Origin: Candidatus Aquicultor primus
Lineage (GTDB): Bacteria; Actinomycetota; Aquicultoria; Aquicultorales; Aquicultoraceae
DNA: 7,945 nucleotides
NCBI GenBank assembly: GCA_001767575.1
Contig: MELI01000089.1
Coordinates: forward strand, 3,626 to 11,570
Reading direction: 5' to 3'
Part shown: in pieces, positions 1-5,902 of the stretch
Position numbering within the stretch: position 1 is the stretch's first letter
How the letters are laid out: every line of letters starts with the position of its first letter
The notes under the pieces: generated by a model
What the model was told of the DNA's origin: nothing
The model's database searches: none
The model's input: only the letters and a program-made list of their open reading frames with translations
Translations under genes and position numbers: made by a program

Positions 1-626
1 TCTTCCCTCTCGATGCCGAGGTGCCCGGCCAATTGCGCCAGCGCCAAGCCCTTTGTCGCTTGAGGATGGAGCACATCCAGAAACCAGTCTGCCGAGTTGG
101 TTATCCTCACCTGCGAGTCGAGCGTGCTCTTGAGTGTTTGCGTCAGTATTTGCGCTCTGCCCACGGGAACCATGAACACCAGCATCGTCGGGTCTTCGCC
201 CAGCAAATCCTGCACGTCAGCGACCTGGTGTATCTCGACCCCAAGCAAATCGGCATACCTTTCGGTCCAATCGTGGGCGGTATCGGTAAAGACCTCGTCG
301 CCCAGGAACGCGTAACGCAAAACGGGTTCGTCCCTCAATAGGCGCAAAGCCTCTTTTGCCGGCTCAGCCGGGACTTTGAACTCGCGATACACCTCATCCG
401 AATACATGCTCCGCATAATCGCGCCGTTGTAGGTGATAACGGGGATGTCCACACCCAGCTCATCCGCATAGCGCAACGCGCCGCGAGACATCCTGCCGGT
501 GGCAATGGTAAACCTCACGCCATACTCGCTGACCTCGCGAATCATGTCCACAGTGCCGCGATTAAGAATCTTATCATCATCGAGCATAGTGCCGTCTAAG
601 TCCAGCGCGACTAGCTTATAAGTCAA
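1..626 (-). CDS. Cof-type HAD-superfamily phosphatase, C-terminus cut off by window edge
   Basis: About 208 residues are visible and the frame runs off the left edge. The N-terminus reads LVALDLDGT, which is HAD motif I with the nucleophile and acid aspartates at residues 9 and 11. IATGR (41-45) supplies motif II, ITYNGA (64-69) is typical of Cof/YidA-like proteins, and Lys192 in a TKG context fits motif III. The final GDxxND metal-binding motif lies outside the window. The stretch between motif II and the lysine is the C2-type cap. Cof-like enzymes are cytoplasmic, magnesium-dependent phosphatases of sugar phosphates, flavin nucleotides or pyridoxal phosphate; the substrate cannot be read from sequence. 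The start is TTG: an in-frame TGA lies six codons upstream with no ATG between, and the next ATG would delete motif I. GAAAGG lies about nine bases before the TTG. The gene follows the J-domain gene by 64 bases and may share its transcript. Confidence 0.9.
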   Translation of the reverse strand, partial: MTYKLVALDLDGTMLDDDKILNRGTVDMIREVSEYGVRFTIATGRMSRGALRYADELGVDIPVITYNGAIMRSMYSDEVYREFKVPAEPAKEALRLLRDEPVLRYAFLGDEVFTDTAHDWTERYADLLGVEIHQVADVQDLLGEDPTMLVFMVPVGRAQILTQTLKSTLDSQVRITNSADWFLDVLHPQATKGLALAQLAGHLGIERE

Positions 627-690
627 AGCGGTTGTCCTTTCTCAGTGTGCATGTTAAACGTAGCGCTCATCGCAAGCCTATTGCTCGGCC

Positions 691-1026
691 TTATCTTAAA
701 TACTTCTTAGCCAGCCCGATTACGCCCTCGCTCAAGAAAAGGTTGAGCATCTCGCGTTTTCTGGAGGCATCGTAAGCGGCGCGCTTATCGTCGTCTTTGA
801 GCACCTCGTAGGCATCGCGAATCTCCATCCACGTGCGCTCGGCATCTTGCTTTTGCTCGGGCGGCACTTTATCCGGGTGCTTCTTCTGCGACAACGCTTT
901 AAAGGCTTTCTCGATTACCTCTTTAGACGCTGCGGGGTCTACCTCTAACATCCTATAATAATCCGGCAATTTGTTCCTACCTTGCGTTTGCGACGCCGCA
1001 AGCGACGGCTGGGGCATTTCCAACAT
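691..1026 (-). CDS. Small J-domain (DnaJ-like) protein
   Basis: This is a protein of about 111 residues with one J domain. It opens with LPDYYRMLEVDP (about 20-31), followed by helix II, the diagnostic HPD tripeptide at 50-52 and AYEVLKDDDKRAAYD of helices III and IV (about 73-87). J domains use HPD to stimulate the ATPase of a Hsp70 (DnaK) partner. The G/F, zinc-finger and substrate-binding regions of a full DnaJ are absent, so this is a J-only protein that probably recruits Hsp70 to a specific client or site. The basic C-terminal tail (KKYLR) has no recognisable domain. The frame is open to a TTG at 1059, but a candidate -10 element lies inside that extension, so ATG 1026 is preferred. ATG 1017 is also possible, and neither has a strong Shine-Dalgarno. 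It is divergent from the small membrane-protein gene. Confidence 0.85.
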   Translation of the reverse strand: MLEMPQPSLAASQTQGRNKLPDYYRMLEVDPAASKEVIEKAFKALSQKKHPDKVPPEQKQDAERTWMEIRDAYEVLKDDDKRAAYDASRKREMLNLFLSEGVIGLAKKYLR

Positions 1027-1038
1027 CCCGACCAGTAC

Positions 1039-1068
1039 ACTATACCAAAAATAAAACAATCCTGTATA
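1039..1068 (-). promoter_or_regulatory. Candidate sigma70-type promoter for the J-domain gene
   Basis: On the minus strand TATAGT (1044-1039) makes a good -10 element, and TATACA (1068-1063) matches four of six -35 positions at 18-base spacing. Transcription would begin near 1032, just before the ATG at 1026, giving a very short leader. The -35 element falls on the -10 of the opposing plus-strand promoter. Inferred by eye only. Confidence 0.4.
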
Positions 1069-1070
1069 AT
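1041..1070 (+). promoter_or_regulatory. Candidate sigma70-type promoter for the small membrane protein
   Basis: A perfect TATAAT lies at 1065-1070 downstream of an A-rich stretch (1047-1059). The best -35 (TATACC, 1041-1046) is weak at 18-base spacing. Transcription would start near 1077, giving a leader of about 57 bases before the ATG at 1134. The element occupies nearly the same bases as the minus-strand promoter. Confidence 0.45.
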
Positions 1071-1076
1071 GTAGAG

Positions 1077-1104
1077 AGCCGCAGGTATCGAATCGAGCGC
1101 GGCT
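1077..1104 (+). promoter_or_regulatory. Hairpin in the 5' leader of the small membrane-protein gene
   Basis: AGCCGC (1077-1082) pairs perfectly with GCGGCT (1099-1104) around a 16-base loop, and A-T and G-U pairs at the base may extend the stem. It sits almost exactly at the predicted transcript 5' end and is followed by a short TTTAAA. It could stabilise the 5' end or act as a weak attenuator. The T-run is too short to call a terminator. Confidence 0.35.
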
Positions 1105-1133
1105 TTAAACACTAGCGACACAGGGTGGATGAA

Positions 1134-1259
1134 ATGCGCATAGTTGAAGGTCTCAGAAGCTTTATAAAAAAAGAAGACCCCATTGTTTGGAAGAGCCTGC
1201 TTATAGCATCGGCGCTGACACTCATCTTCTATATCTTCGTGCTCGTCTACACGAAATAA
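1134..1259 (+). CDS. 41-residue single-span membrane protein of unknown function
   Basis: This short ORF is the only plus-strand gene I can support. ATG at 1134 is preceded by AGGGTGG (1122-1128) at five-base spacing, a good Shine-Dalgarno, with a TATAAT promoter further upstream. The product begins with an amphipathic, charged segment (MRIVEGLRSFIKKEDP), followed by an almost entirely hydrophobic stretch from about residue 21 to 39 (SLLIASALTLIF then YIFVLVY) and a terminal Thr-Lys. The pattern suggests one transmembrane helix with the N-terminus inside. I recognise no family. It ends nine bases from the stop codon of the convergent disulfide-reductase gene with no visible terminator between them, so the two transcripts probably overlap as antisense. 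The function cannot be inferred. A chance ORF is possible, but the ribosome site, promoter and composition argue for a real gene. Confidence 0.6.
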   Translation: MRIVEGLRSFIKKEDPIVWKSLLIASALTLIFYIFVLVYTK

Positions 1260-1268
1260 CGGTAGACC

Positions 1269-2183
1269 TTAGTTTTCTCTTAGCCTGATTAGGTATTCAA
1301 AGGCAGAGAGGGCGGCTTTGGCACCCTCACCGGCAGCGACGATTATCTGCTTTTGCGGCACATTCGTGACGTCCCCCGCGGCAAACAAGCCGGCGACATT
1401 GGTGCGGCTACCGCAATCGACGACGATTTCCTGCTTCTCGTTGAGTTCGACCAGCCCCGAGACGAAGCCCGAGTTCGGTTCCGACCCTATTTCGATAAAG
1501 ACGCCGCGTACGGCGAGCTCGCGCACCTCATCCGTCTTTCGCGACTTGATTTTTAGACGCTCTACCAGGTTCTGTCCTTCGATTGCGATGATATCATAAC
1601 CCTTGAGTATCTCTATATTATTGGCGCCCGCCGCCCGCTCTTGGAGGACCGGGTCGGCGCTCCATCCATATTGAGATACCGCGTAGACCATGCCGGCTAT
1701 ATCGAGAAGCTGCACGATTGAGCTGAGCGCGGCGTTGCCGCCACCGATTACCGCAACGTCCAGCTTGGCGAAGAGCGGCGCGTCGCACGTTGCGCAATAG
1801 GTCACGCCTTTGCCTACGAACTCCTTCTCGCCCGGGATCTTAAGGTGCCTGGGTGACCTGCCGGTCGCCACAATGACCGTCTTGGTCTGCACCTCCTCCC
1901 CTCCATCGAGATGGACGGTGAAGATATCTCCTTCTTTCGATATTTTCTCAACCGTCTTATTTTCGATTGGTATGTCGAACTCTTTTACCTGTTCCTCGAA
2001 TTTGGCCATGAGCTCCACGCCGGAAATAAGATGATACCCCATATAGTTCTCGACGCCGACACTCCATATCGCGAGACCGCCCACGACATTCGCATATATT
2101 ACGCAATCCATTTTCTTGCGCGCGGCATAGACGGCGGAGGTCATCCCCGCCGGCCCCGCACCTATTATCACAACATCTCTCAA
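1269..2183 (-). CDS. Thioredoxin reductase / AhpF-like FAD disulfide reductase
   Basis: The protein has 304 residues, usual for low-molecular-weight thioredoxin reductases. The FAD Rossmann motif GAGPAG is at 8-13, VIVATG at 103-108, the redox-active CATC (Cys130, Cys133) follows GVTY, the second nucleotide-binding motif GGGN is at 147-150, and the closing FAD motif FAAGDV is at 267-272. The C-terminal half resembles the reductase part of AhpF (ADPVLQER at 176-183, KQIIVAAGEGAKAALSAFEY at 278-297), but AhpF's N-terminal thioredoxin-like domains are absent. The HRRxxxR motif that grips the NADPH 2'-phosphate is missing, with VSQYGWS in that region, so NADH or a non-pyridine donor is more likely. 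GGQ near residue 35 is replaced by GGL. It probably reduces a thioredoxin, glutaredoxin-like protein or peroxiredoxin in the cytoplasm. The start is TTG with a G-rich upstream run (2190-2198). It follows the BON gene by 42 bases and is probably cotranscribed with it. Confidence 0.9.
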   Translation of the reverse strand: MRDVVIIGAGPAGMTSAVYAARKKMDCVIYANVVGGLAIWSVGVENYMGYHLISGVELMAKFEEQVKEFDIPIENKTVEKISKEGDIFTVHLDGGEEVQTKTVIVATGRSPRHLKIPGEKEFVGKGVTYCATCDAPLFAKLDVAVIGGGNAALSSIVQLLDIAGMVYAVSQYGWSADPVLQERAAGANNIEILKGYDIIAIEGQNLVERLKIKSRKTDEVRELAVRGVFIEIGSEPNSGFVSGLVELNEKQEIVVDCGSRTNVAGLFAAGDVTNVPQKQIIVAAGEGAKAALSAFEYLIRLREN

Positions 2184-2225
2184 AACAAACCCCCACCCTA
2201 CAGTCCGGCGATAGCCGCTTCGACT

Positions 2226-2897
2226 TTACGCCGCCGGTCGGCGCAGGCCGCGCACGTGCAACTCGTTTAGCAAATCGACGACGCCATGAACCGAAAACGC
2301 GATATACTCCGCTATCTTCTTTTGTGTGAAGTTCGCCACCTCTCCGGTGAGCGTCACTATGCCTTCGGAGACGTCCACTTCCATCTCAGTCAGGTCGAGG
2401 CGCGTGTTTTTAATGAGCGCACCTCTTACCTCCCGGGCTATCTCGGCGTCGGCGACGGCTATCTCGGGTTTGACCATCAGGTGGTTGACGACATCGACCA
2501 CTCCCGCCACCCATCGCGCGTCGTTTTCGGCCTCTAATTTCTCGACCATCGAACGTATCGTGCCGCGCAAAAAGACGACGCCGTCGACGGTCTCGGCGCT
2601 GATGTGTTTGTCTTCGACCCACGTATCGAGCTCGAGATTCCTTCTAACATCTTCGGCGATATCCGCGTCGCTCTTGGTAATCGCCGGGATGACCGTGATG
2701 TTGTTGATGACATCTTTTACACCCCGCACCCTGCCGGCGATATCCTCGGCAACCGCCTTCTCGTTGTAGGTGTCGACCTGACCGTCGATGATGATGATGC
2801 CTCCGATGCCGGCGCTTACACCTACTTTCGTATGGTCAATCCGCGTATCCGAAGCCAAAGCGCGCTCCACGTCGATTACAGGATCTATGTTTTCCAT
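2226..2897 (-). CDS. Triple BON-domain protein, no signal peptide
   Basis: From the preferred ATG at 2897 the protein has about 223 residues and consists almost wholly of three tandem BON domains (about 10-72, 80-146 and 152-220). Each has the family pattern: a helix with a short charged D/E-x-x-V/A-x-x-A/N-L start, a VxVxxGxVxLxG-type strand pair (for example GIVTLTGEV), a second helix and a closing V-x-x-V-x-N/D-x-L. BON domains are linked to binding phospholipids or small ligands and are common in OsmY-like envelope proteins and in cytoplasmic proteins such as Kbp. No signal peptide or membrane segment is visible, so a cytoplasmic role is likely. The frame stays open to 2975, but that extension is Arg-rich, lacks a ribosome site and contains a candidate promoter. 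GGGAGG lies before ATG 2897. A stress role is plausible but not shown. Confidence 0.88.
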   Translation of the reverse strand: MENIDPVIDVERALASDTRIDHTKVGVSAGIGGIIIIDGQVDTYNEKAVAEDIAGRVRGVKDVINNITVIPAITKSDADIAEDVRRNLELDTWVEDKHISAETVDGVVFLRGTIRSMVEKLEAENDARWVAGVVDVVNHLMVKPEIAVADAEIAREVRGALIKNTRLDLTEMEVDVSEGIVTLTGEVANFTQKKIAEYIAFSVHGVVDLLNELHVRGLRRPAA

Positions 2898-2908
2898 ATC
2901 AAAAGATA

Positions 2909-2914
2909 CCTCCC
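2909..2914 (-). promoter_or_regulatory. Shine-Dalgarno that decides the BON gene start
   Basis: GGGAGG followed by T on the minus strand is the best ribosome site in the leader. It lies 10-11 bases before ATG 2897, slightly long but acceptable, and no comparable site precedes the upstream in-frame ATG at 2975. Confidence 0.6.
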
Positions 2915-2944
2915 ACTCCACTAATATTGCCTGGTTGTAGAGTG

Positions 2945-2972
2945 ATTCTACCCGTGTTCGACGCGCTGAAAA
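2945..2972 (-). promoter_or_regulatory. Candidate promoter for the BON and disulfide reductase genes
   Basis: TTTTCA (2972-2967) and TAGAAT (2950-2945) match the -35 and -10 consensus at four and five of six positions with a 16-base spacer. Transcription would begin near 2938, giving a leader of about 40 bases. It lies in the 160-base gap after the transglutaminase gene, which shows no intrinsic terminator, so read-through from the menaquinone operon is also possible. Confidence 0.35.
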
Positions 2973-3057
2973 CATCTAAACCGATGCCAGGTAGAGACAG
3001 GCTTCAGACGGAGAAACCTGGTCCGCGGAGTGCAGCGTCGTCCATATGCCGGCGCTG

Positions 3058-4575
3058 TTACTTGATATTGTTGTAATTATTGACCGACGCGTTGACTTCG
3101 GTGCGCTTTGCTTCGTAGCGGTTCACCTCAGCCTGGTGCGTAGCGACCTTCGCGTTATGGGCGACAATCTTTTCATTATAAAGAACCACCAAGGCGTTGT
3201 GCGACTGGACGGAGCGCTCGTAATCGGCCTGGCTCGAAAAAGTGCGTGCGTCGAGATTGCGGCGCGCGTCCGTTATCTGCCGGCTGAAGCGGTCGAGTTC
3301 AGCCTGGGACGCTTCGACGGCCGCCGCCGAGGAGTCGATGCCTTTGCTCAACAGGTCGAGTTCGCCTTTACCCCGGTCGACCTCCTCGCGCACTTGGGCG
3401 ATATACTTTGACCGGGCCGAATCGATTGCGAGCGAATGCTCCACATCGACCTTGAGCCCGACATACCGACACGTGAAGATGTCGGACTGGTTTATTACCT
3501 CATCGTGGCGAACATCGGTCAAATAGATATAGGAAGGTCGCAGTTTTTCGAAGGTAACGGCGCCCGTATCTCCCCAGGTGGGGTCGGTCGGAACCCAGCC
3601 GTAATTCGCCAAGTAGACCTCGACCCAAGCATGTCCTTTGCCGAGACTTTCACCTTCGGTGGGAATGCCGCCAATATACTTAGCCGGAATCCCTTTAGCC
3701 CGGCACAACGCGATAAAGAGGTCGGCATACTCCACGCAAACGCCGCTTTTAATCTCGAGGGCACGGGCGGCGCCATACGTTTGAGACAGCTCTTTTTCCG
3801 CTTTCGACTTATCATAAGAGAGGTTTTGGACCACGAATTCGTGGATTTTCTTGACGGTCTCGACATCATCGACCCCGTTGATTTGTTCGGCGGCCCGCTG
3901 GATCGAGGGATGGTCTATCTCGATGAACTGCTCGCCTTTGGTATAGGCGGCGCGCTCGGCTTCGCTTAGCGGCGCGGTCAGACCGGAGTCTCGCGCAGTC
4001 GATAGGTCATACCTGAAGAGCTTAAGCGTGACGCGAATCCTGATATCGAAGTCCGCTTTGGGGTCTTCGACTGTGAATTCGGCGTAACGATTATCACCGA
4101 CGTCATATATTCTTGAGGGGTCGATGGAGAAATCCATCCCCAATACGTGCTGCTTGTGCTCTATTGTTTTTGGAATGAGCGTAGTGACGACCACGCCGGG
4201 GCCGCCCGCTCCCAGCATCCGCTTGAGCGAGCCCGAACTCTCCCCCGACACTTTTACGTTGTATATCATATCGGCAATGACCAGGTCGTTGTCACCGGCC
4301 GTTGCCGGGTCGAATTGGTAGGAGTCAGGTGCCTGGACGGTCAAGCTTGCCGGGTCGACCGGTTGTGGTTCTCCCCTGCCGGCATATGACTTTGGCTGTG
4401 TCTCCAAGGCGGCTTTCTCGCCGTTGCCGGCCATGATGACTTCTTTGATTTCGTCGCTTAATTTGGAGCCGTTCCCGCCCGGCAGGTCTACACAACCCGC
4501 CGCCGCAGCCCATATAAACAGTGCGATTAAGAGTATCGCCGCTTTGACCGCCATCTTGATTTTACCGATTCTCAT
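3058..4575 (-). CDS. Transglutaminase-like lipoprotein with C-terminal coiled coil
   Basis: The protein has 505 residues. A lipoprotein signal peptide is clear: basic start (MRIGKIKMAVK), hydrophobic core, then AAAAGC with the acylated cysteine at 28. A low-complexity linker and a domain of unknown type follow (about 85-225). The transglutaminase-like core spans about 240-350, with the triad Cys280 (KSGVCVEYADLF), His315 (GHAWVEVYL) and Asp331 (PTDPTWGD), so it looks catalytically intact. These domains act as cysteine proteases, peptidases or amide-transferring enzymes on proteins or cell-wall peptides. Residues about 388-495 are charged, Ala-rich and heptad-like, probably a long coiled coil. 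The product should be anchored outside the cytoplasmic membrane. ATG 4575 overlaps the mqnX-type gene by 14 bases and has GGAG nine bases upstream. The internal Met8 has no ribosome site. Its link to quinone synthesis is unknown. Confidence 0.88.
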   Translation of the reverse strand: MRIGKIKMAVKAAILLIALFIWAAAAGCVDLPGGNGSKLSDEIKEVIMAGNGEKAALETQPKSYAGRGEPQPVDPASLTVQAPDSYQFDPATAGDNDLVIADMIYNVKVSGESSGSLKRMLGAGGPGVVVTTLIPKTIEHKQHVLGMDFSIDPSRIYDVGDNRYAEFTVEDPKADFDIRIRVTLKLFRYDLSTARDSGLTAPLSEAERAAYTKGEQFIEIDHPSIQRAAEQINGVDDVETVKKIHEFVVQNLSYDKSKAEKELSQTYGAARALEIKSGVCVEYADLFIALCRAKGIPAKYIGGIPTEGESLGKGHAWVEVYLANYGWVPTDPTWGDTGAVTFEKLRPSYIYLTDVRHDEVINQSDIFTCRYVGLKVDVEHSLAIDSARSKYIAQVREEVDRGKGELDLLSKGIDSSAAAVEASQAELDRFSRQITDARRNLDARTFSSQADYERSVQSHNALVVLYNEKIVAHNAKVATHQAEVNRYEAKRTEVNASVNNYNNIK

Positions 4576-5833
4576 ATACGATTTCTCCGCCCAAAATAGT
4601 GTGGGTAATATCAGCCTTAGTGACGCTCTCCAGAAGATAGTCGTATGGGTTTGCGTGACGCTTCGCGGACGTATCGATGGCTATAAAATCAGCGCGCTTC
4701 CCCGCTTCGATGCTCCCGAGGTCATCGTCGAACCCGAGAATGCGCGCCGCCTCGATAGTCAACTTCTCGACCAGCATCTGCGACCTAAGCTTGCTTCGCG
4801 CCCCGCCCTGCTTCTTATAAATCGCACGCACCTTTCCGGCTTCTACAAAGAGGTCGAGGGTGGGGTTGCTCGCGATGCTGTCGGTTCCGATGCCGAAGCT
4901 TAATCCGCGCTCCACAAAGCTTCCGATAGGCGCCTCGCCCACATTTAGCAACTCGTTGGAGGTCGGGCAAACGGCGACGGCTGCGCCTTTTTGCCGCATC
5001 AGGATAATATCGTCCTCGCTCAGCCACACCCCGTGCGCGGCGATGAGCGCACTGTTTATCAGACCCAGCCCATCCAGAAATTCGGCCGGTGTACTTCCGG
5101 AACCGCCGGCGGCTATCACTTCGAGCGCCAACCGGTCACTAATCGCCCGCGCAAGCGCGCCCGAGCCGCCTCGCACGAGTTCGACCTCGTCGGCGGTTTC
5201 CGCCAGGTGTATGCTGAGCGGCAAGGTGTATTGCCGCGCGATGTCGGCGCATGCTTTGAGCGCCGCTTCGGTCAGCGTATATGCGGAATGTGGCGAGACA
5301 CCGAGTCTTTGCACTCCGGCTTGGGCGACCGGCTCCGAACTTTTAAGCCGCTCAAGCAGGTCGACGACGGTCTCCATCAGGTTGGAGGCGTCCACTGCGA
5401 CGACCTCGAGGTATATAAGGGCCGGCATACCGGCCTCGTAAGCGGCTTGCAGGCCCGCTCCCGAGCGTGTTATATCGGCCGAGCAGGTAATCCCCGCCGC
5501 GAGGCTGTCGGCTACCCCTTTTCGGGCCGCCCTCAACCAGTCGTCTCTTTCCATACCGCGCCCCGCCTGGATTATTCCGCCGAGCCACTGCGAAAACGAC
5601 GTGGGCTCGGAGGCGAGAAAATCAAAGGCGGCGCACTCGAAATGACCGTGGAGGTTGACCAAGCCGGGCATGAGAAGAGCGTCTCCAAAATCAAGGAATT
5701 CTTCCCGGGGATTTTTTCTAAGTACGCTTGCGCGTTCGCCGACGGTGATAATGCGACCGTCCTTGACCAGAATCGCCCCATGCTCGACGGGCGAGCCGGT
5801 GATAGGGAGAACCAAATCAGCTGTGTAAATCAT
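4562..5833 (-). CDS. mqnX: Aminodeoxyfutalosine deaminase (amidohydrolase family)
   Basis: The protein has 423 residues and belongs to the cytosine deaminase/TRZ-ATZ branch of the amidohydrolases. The metal and catalytic residues are all present: NLHGH (His62, His64), SPHSAYTL (His182), HLAET (His209, Glu212), AAHG (His267) and GTDS (Asp318). The C-terminal GSIEAGKRADFIAID is the usual beta-sandwich closure. Related enzymes deaminate adenosine analogues, melamine-type rings or guanine. The reason to choose 6-amino-6-deoxyfutalosine is the operon, directly downstream of mqnC and a nucleoside-cleaving gene. In that pathway the reaction yields futalosine and ammonia in the cytoplasm. An adenosine or S-adenosylhomocysteine deaminase cannot be excluded. 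The start ATG 5833 is fixed by a TAA two codons upstream. It has no clear Shine-Dalgarno, and a 10-codon micro-ORF ends three bases before it. Confidence 0.8.
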   Translation of the reverse strand: MIYTADLVLPITGSPVEHGAILVKDGRIITVGERASVLRKNPREEFLDFGDALLMPGLVNLHGHFECAAFDFLASEPTSFSQWLGGIIQAGRGMERDDWLRAARKGVADSLAAGITCSADITRSGAGLQAAYEAGMPALIYLEVVAVDASNLMETVVDLLERLKSSEPVAQAGVQRLGVSPHSAYTLTEAALKACADIARQYTLPLSIHLAETADEVELVRGGSGALARAISDRLALEVIAAGGSGSTPAEFLDGLGLINSALIAAHGVWLSEDDIILMRQKGAAVAVCPTSNELLNVGEAPIGSFVERGLSFGIGTDSIASNPTLDLFVEAGKVRAIYKKQGGARSKLRSQMLVEKLTIEAARILGFDDDLGSIEAGKRADFIAIDTSAKRHANPYDYLLESVTKADITHTILGGEIVYENR

Positions 5834-5902
5834 AGCTTAAGCATAGCCCACTTGCGCCCGCTGCGCCATGATTTCGCGCGCCTCGCGGCAATAATTCTTT
5901 GG
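5834..5902 (-). other. 69-base spacer, the longest gap inside the operon
   Basis: This is the only appreciable gap within the menaquinone operon, where the other junctions overlap. It holds a 10-codon micro-ORF (5869-5837) and the 8-base palindrome GCTTAAGC just before the next start. There is no T-run and no good promoter that I can see. Confidence 0.5.

Noticed and set aside
623..652. Nine-residue ORF overlapping the HAD phosphatase start
   Set aside because: It has no ribosome site and lies in a short intergenic gap; such ORFs are expected by chance.
2898..2975. Upstream extension of the BON reading frame to ATG 2975
   Set aside because: It lacks a Shine-Dalgarno, has Arg-rich unconserved-looking sequence and contains the likely promoter; ATG 2897 is better.
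2987..3021. Inverted repeat CCAGGT / ACCTGG with a 23-base loop after the transglutaminase gene
   Set aside because: Six pairs, a long loop and no T-run do not make a credible terminator; it may be a chance match.
3831..3844. Perfect 14-base palindrome CCACGAATTCGTGG
   Set aside because: It lies inside the transglutaminase coding sequence and is explained by codons for His-Glu-Phe-Val; no regulatory context.
3046..3969. Long plus-strand reading frames opposite the transglutaminase gene
   Set aside because: These are antisense shadows in GC-rich DNA; their translations show no domain pattern and they lack ribosome sites.
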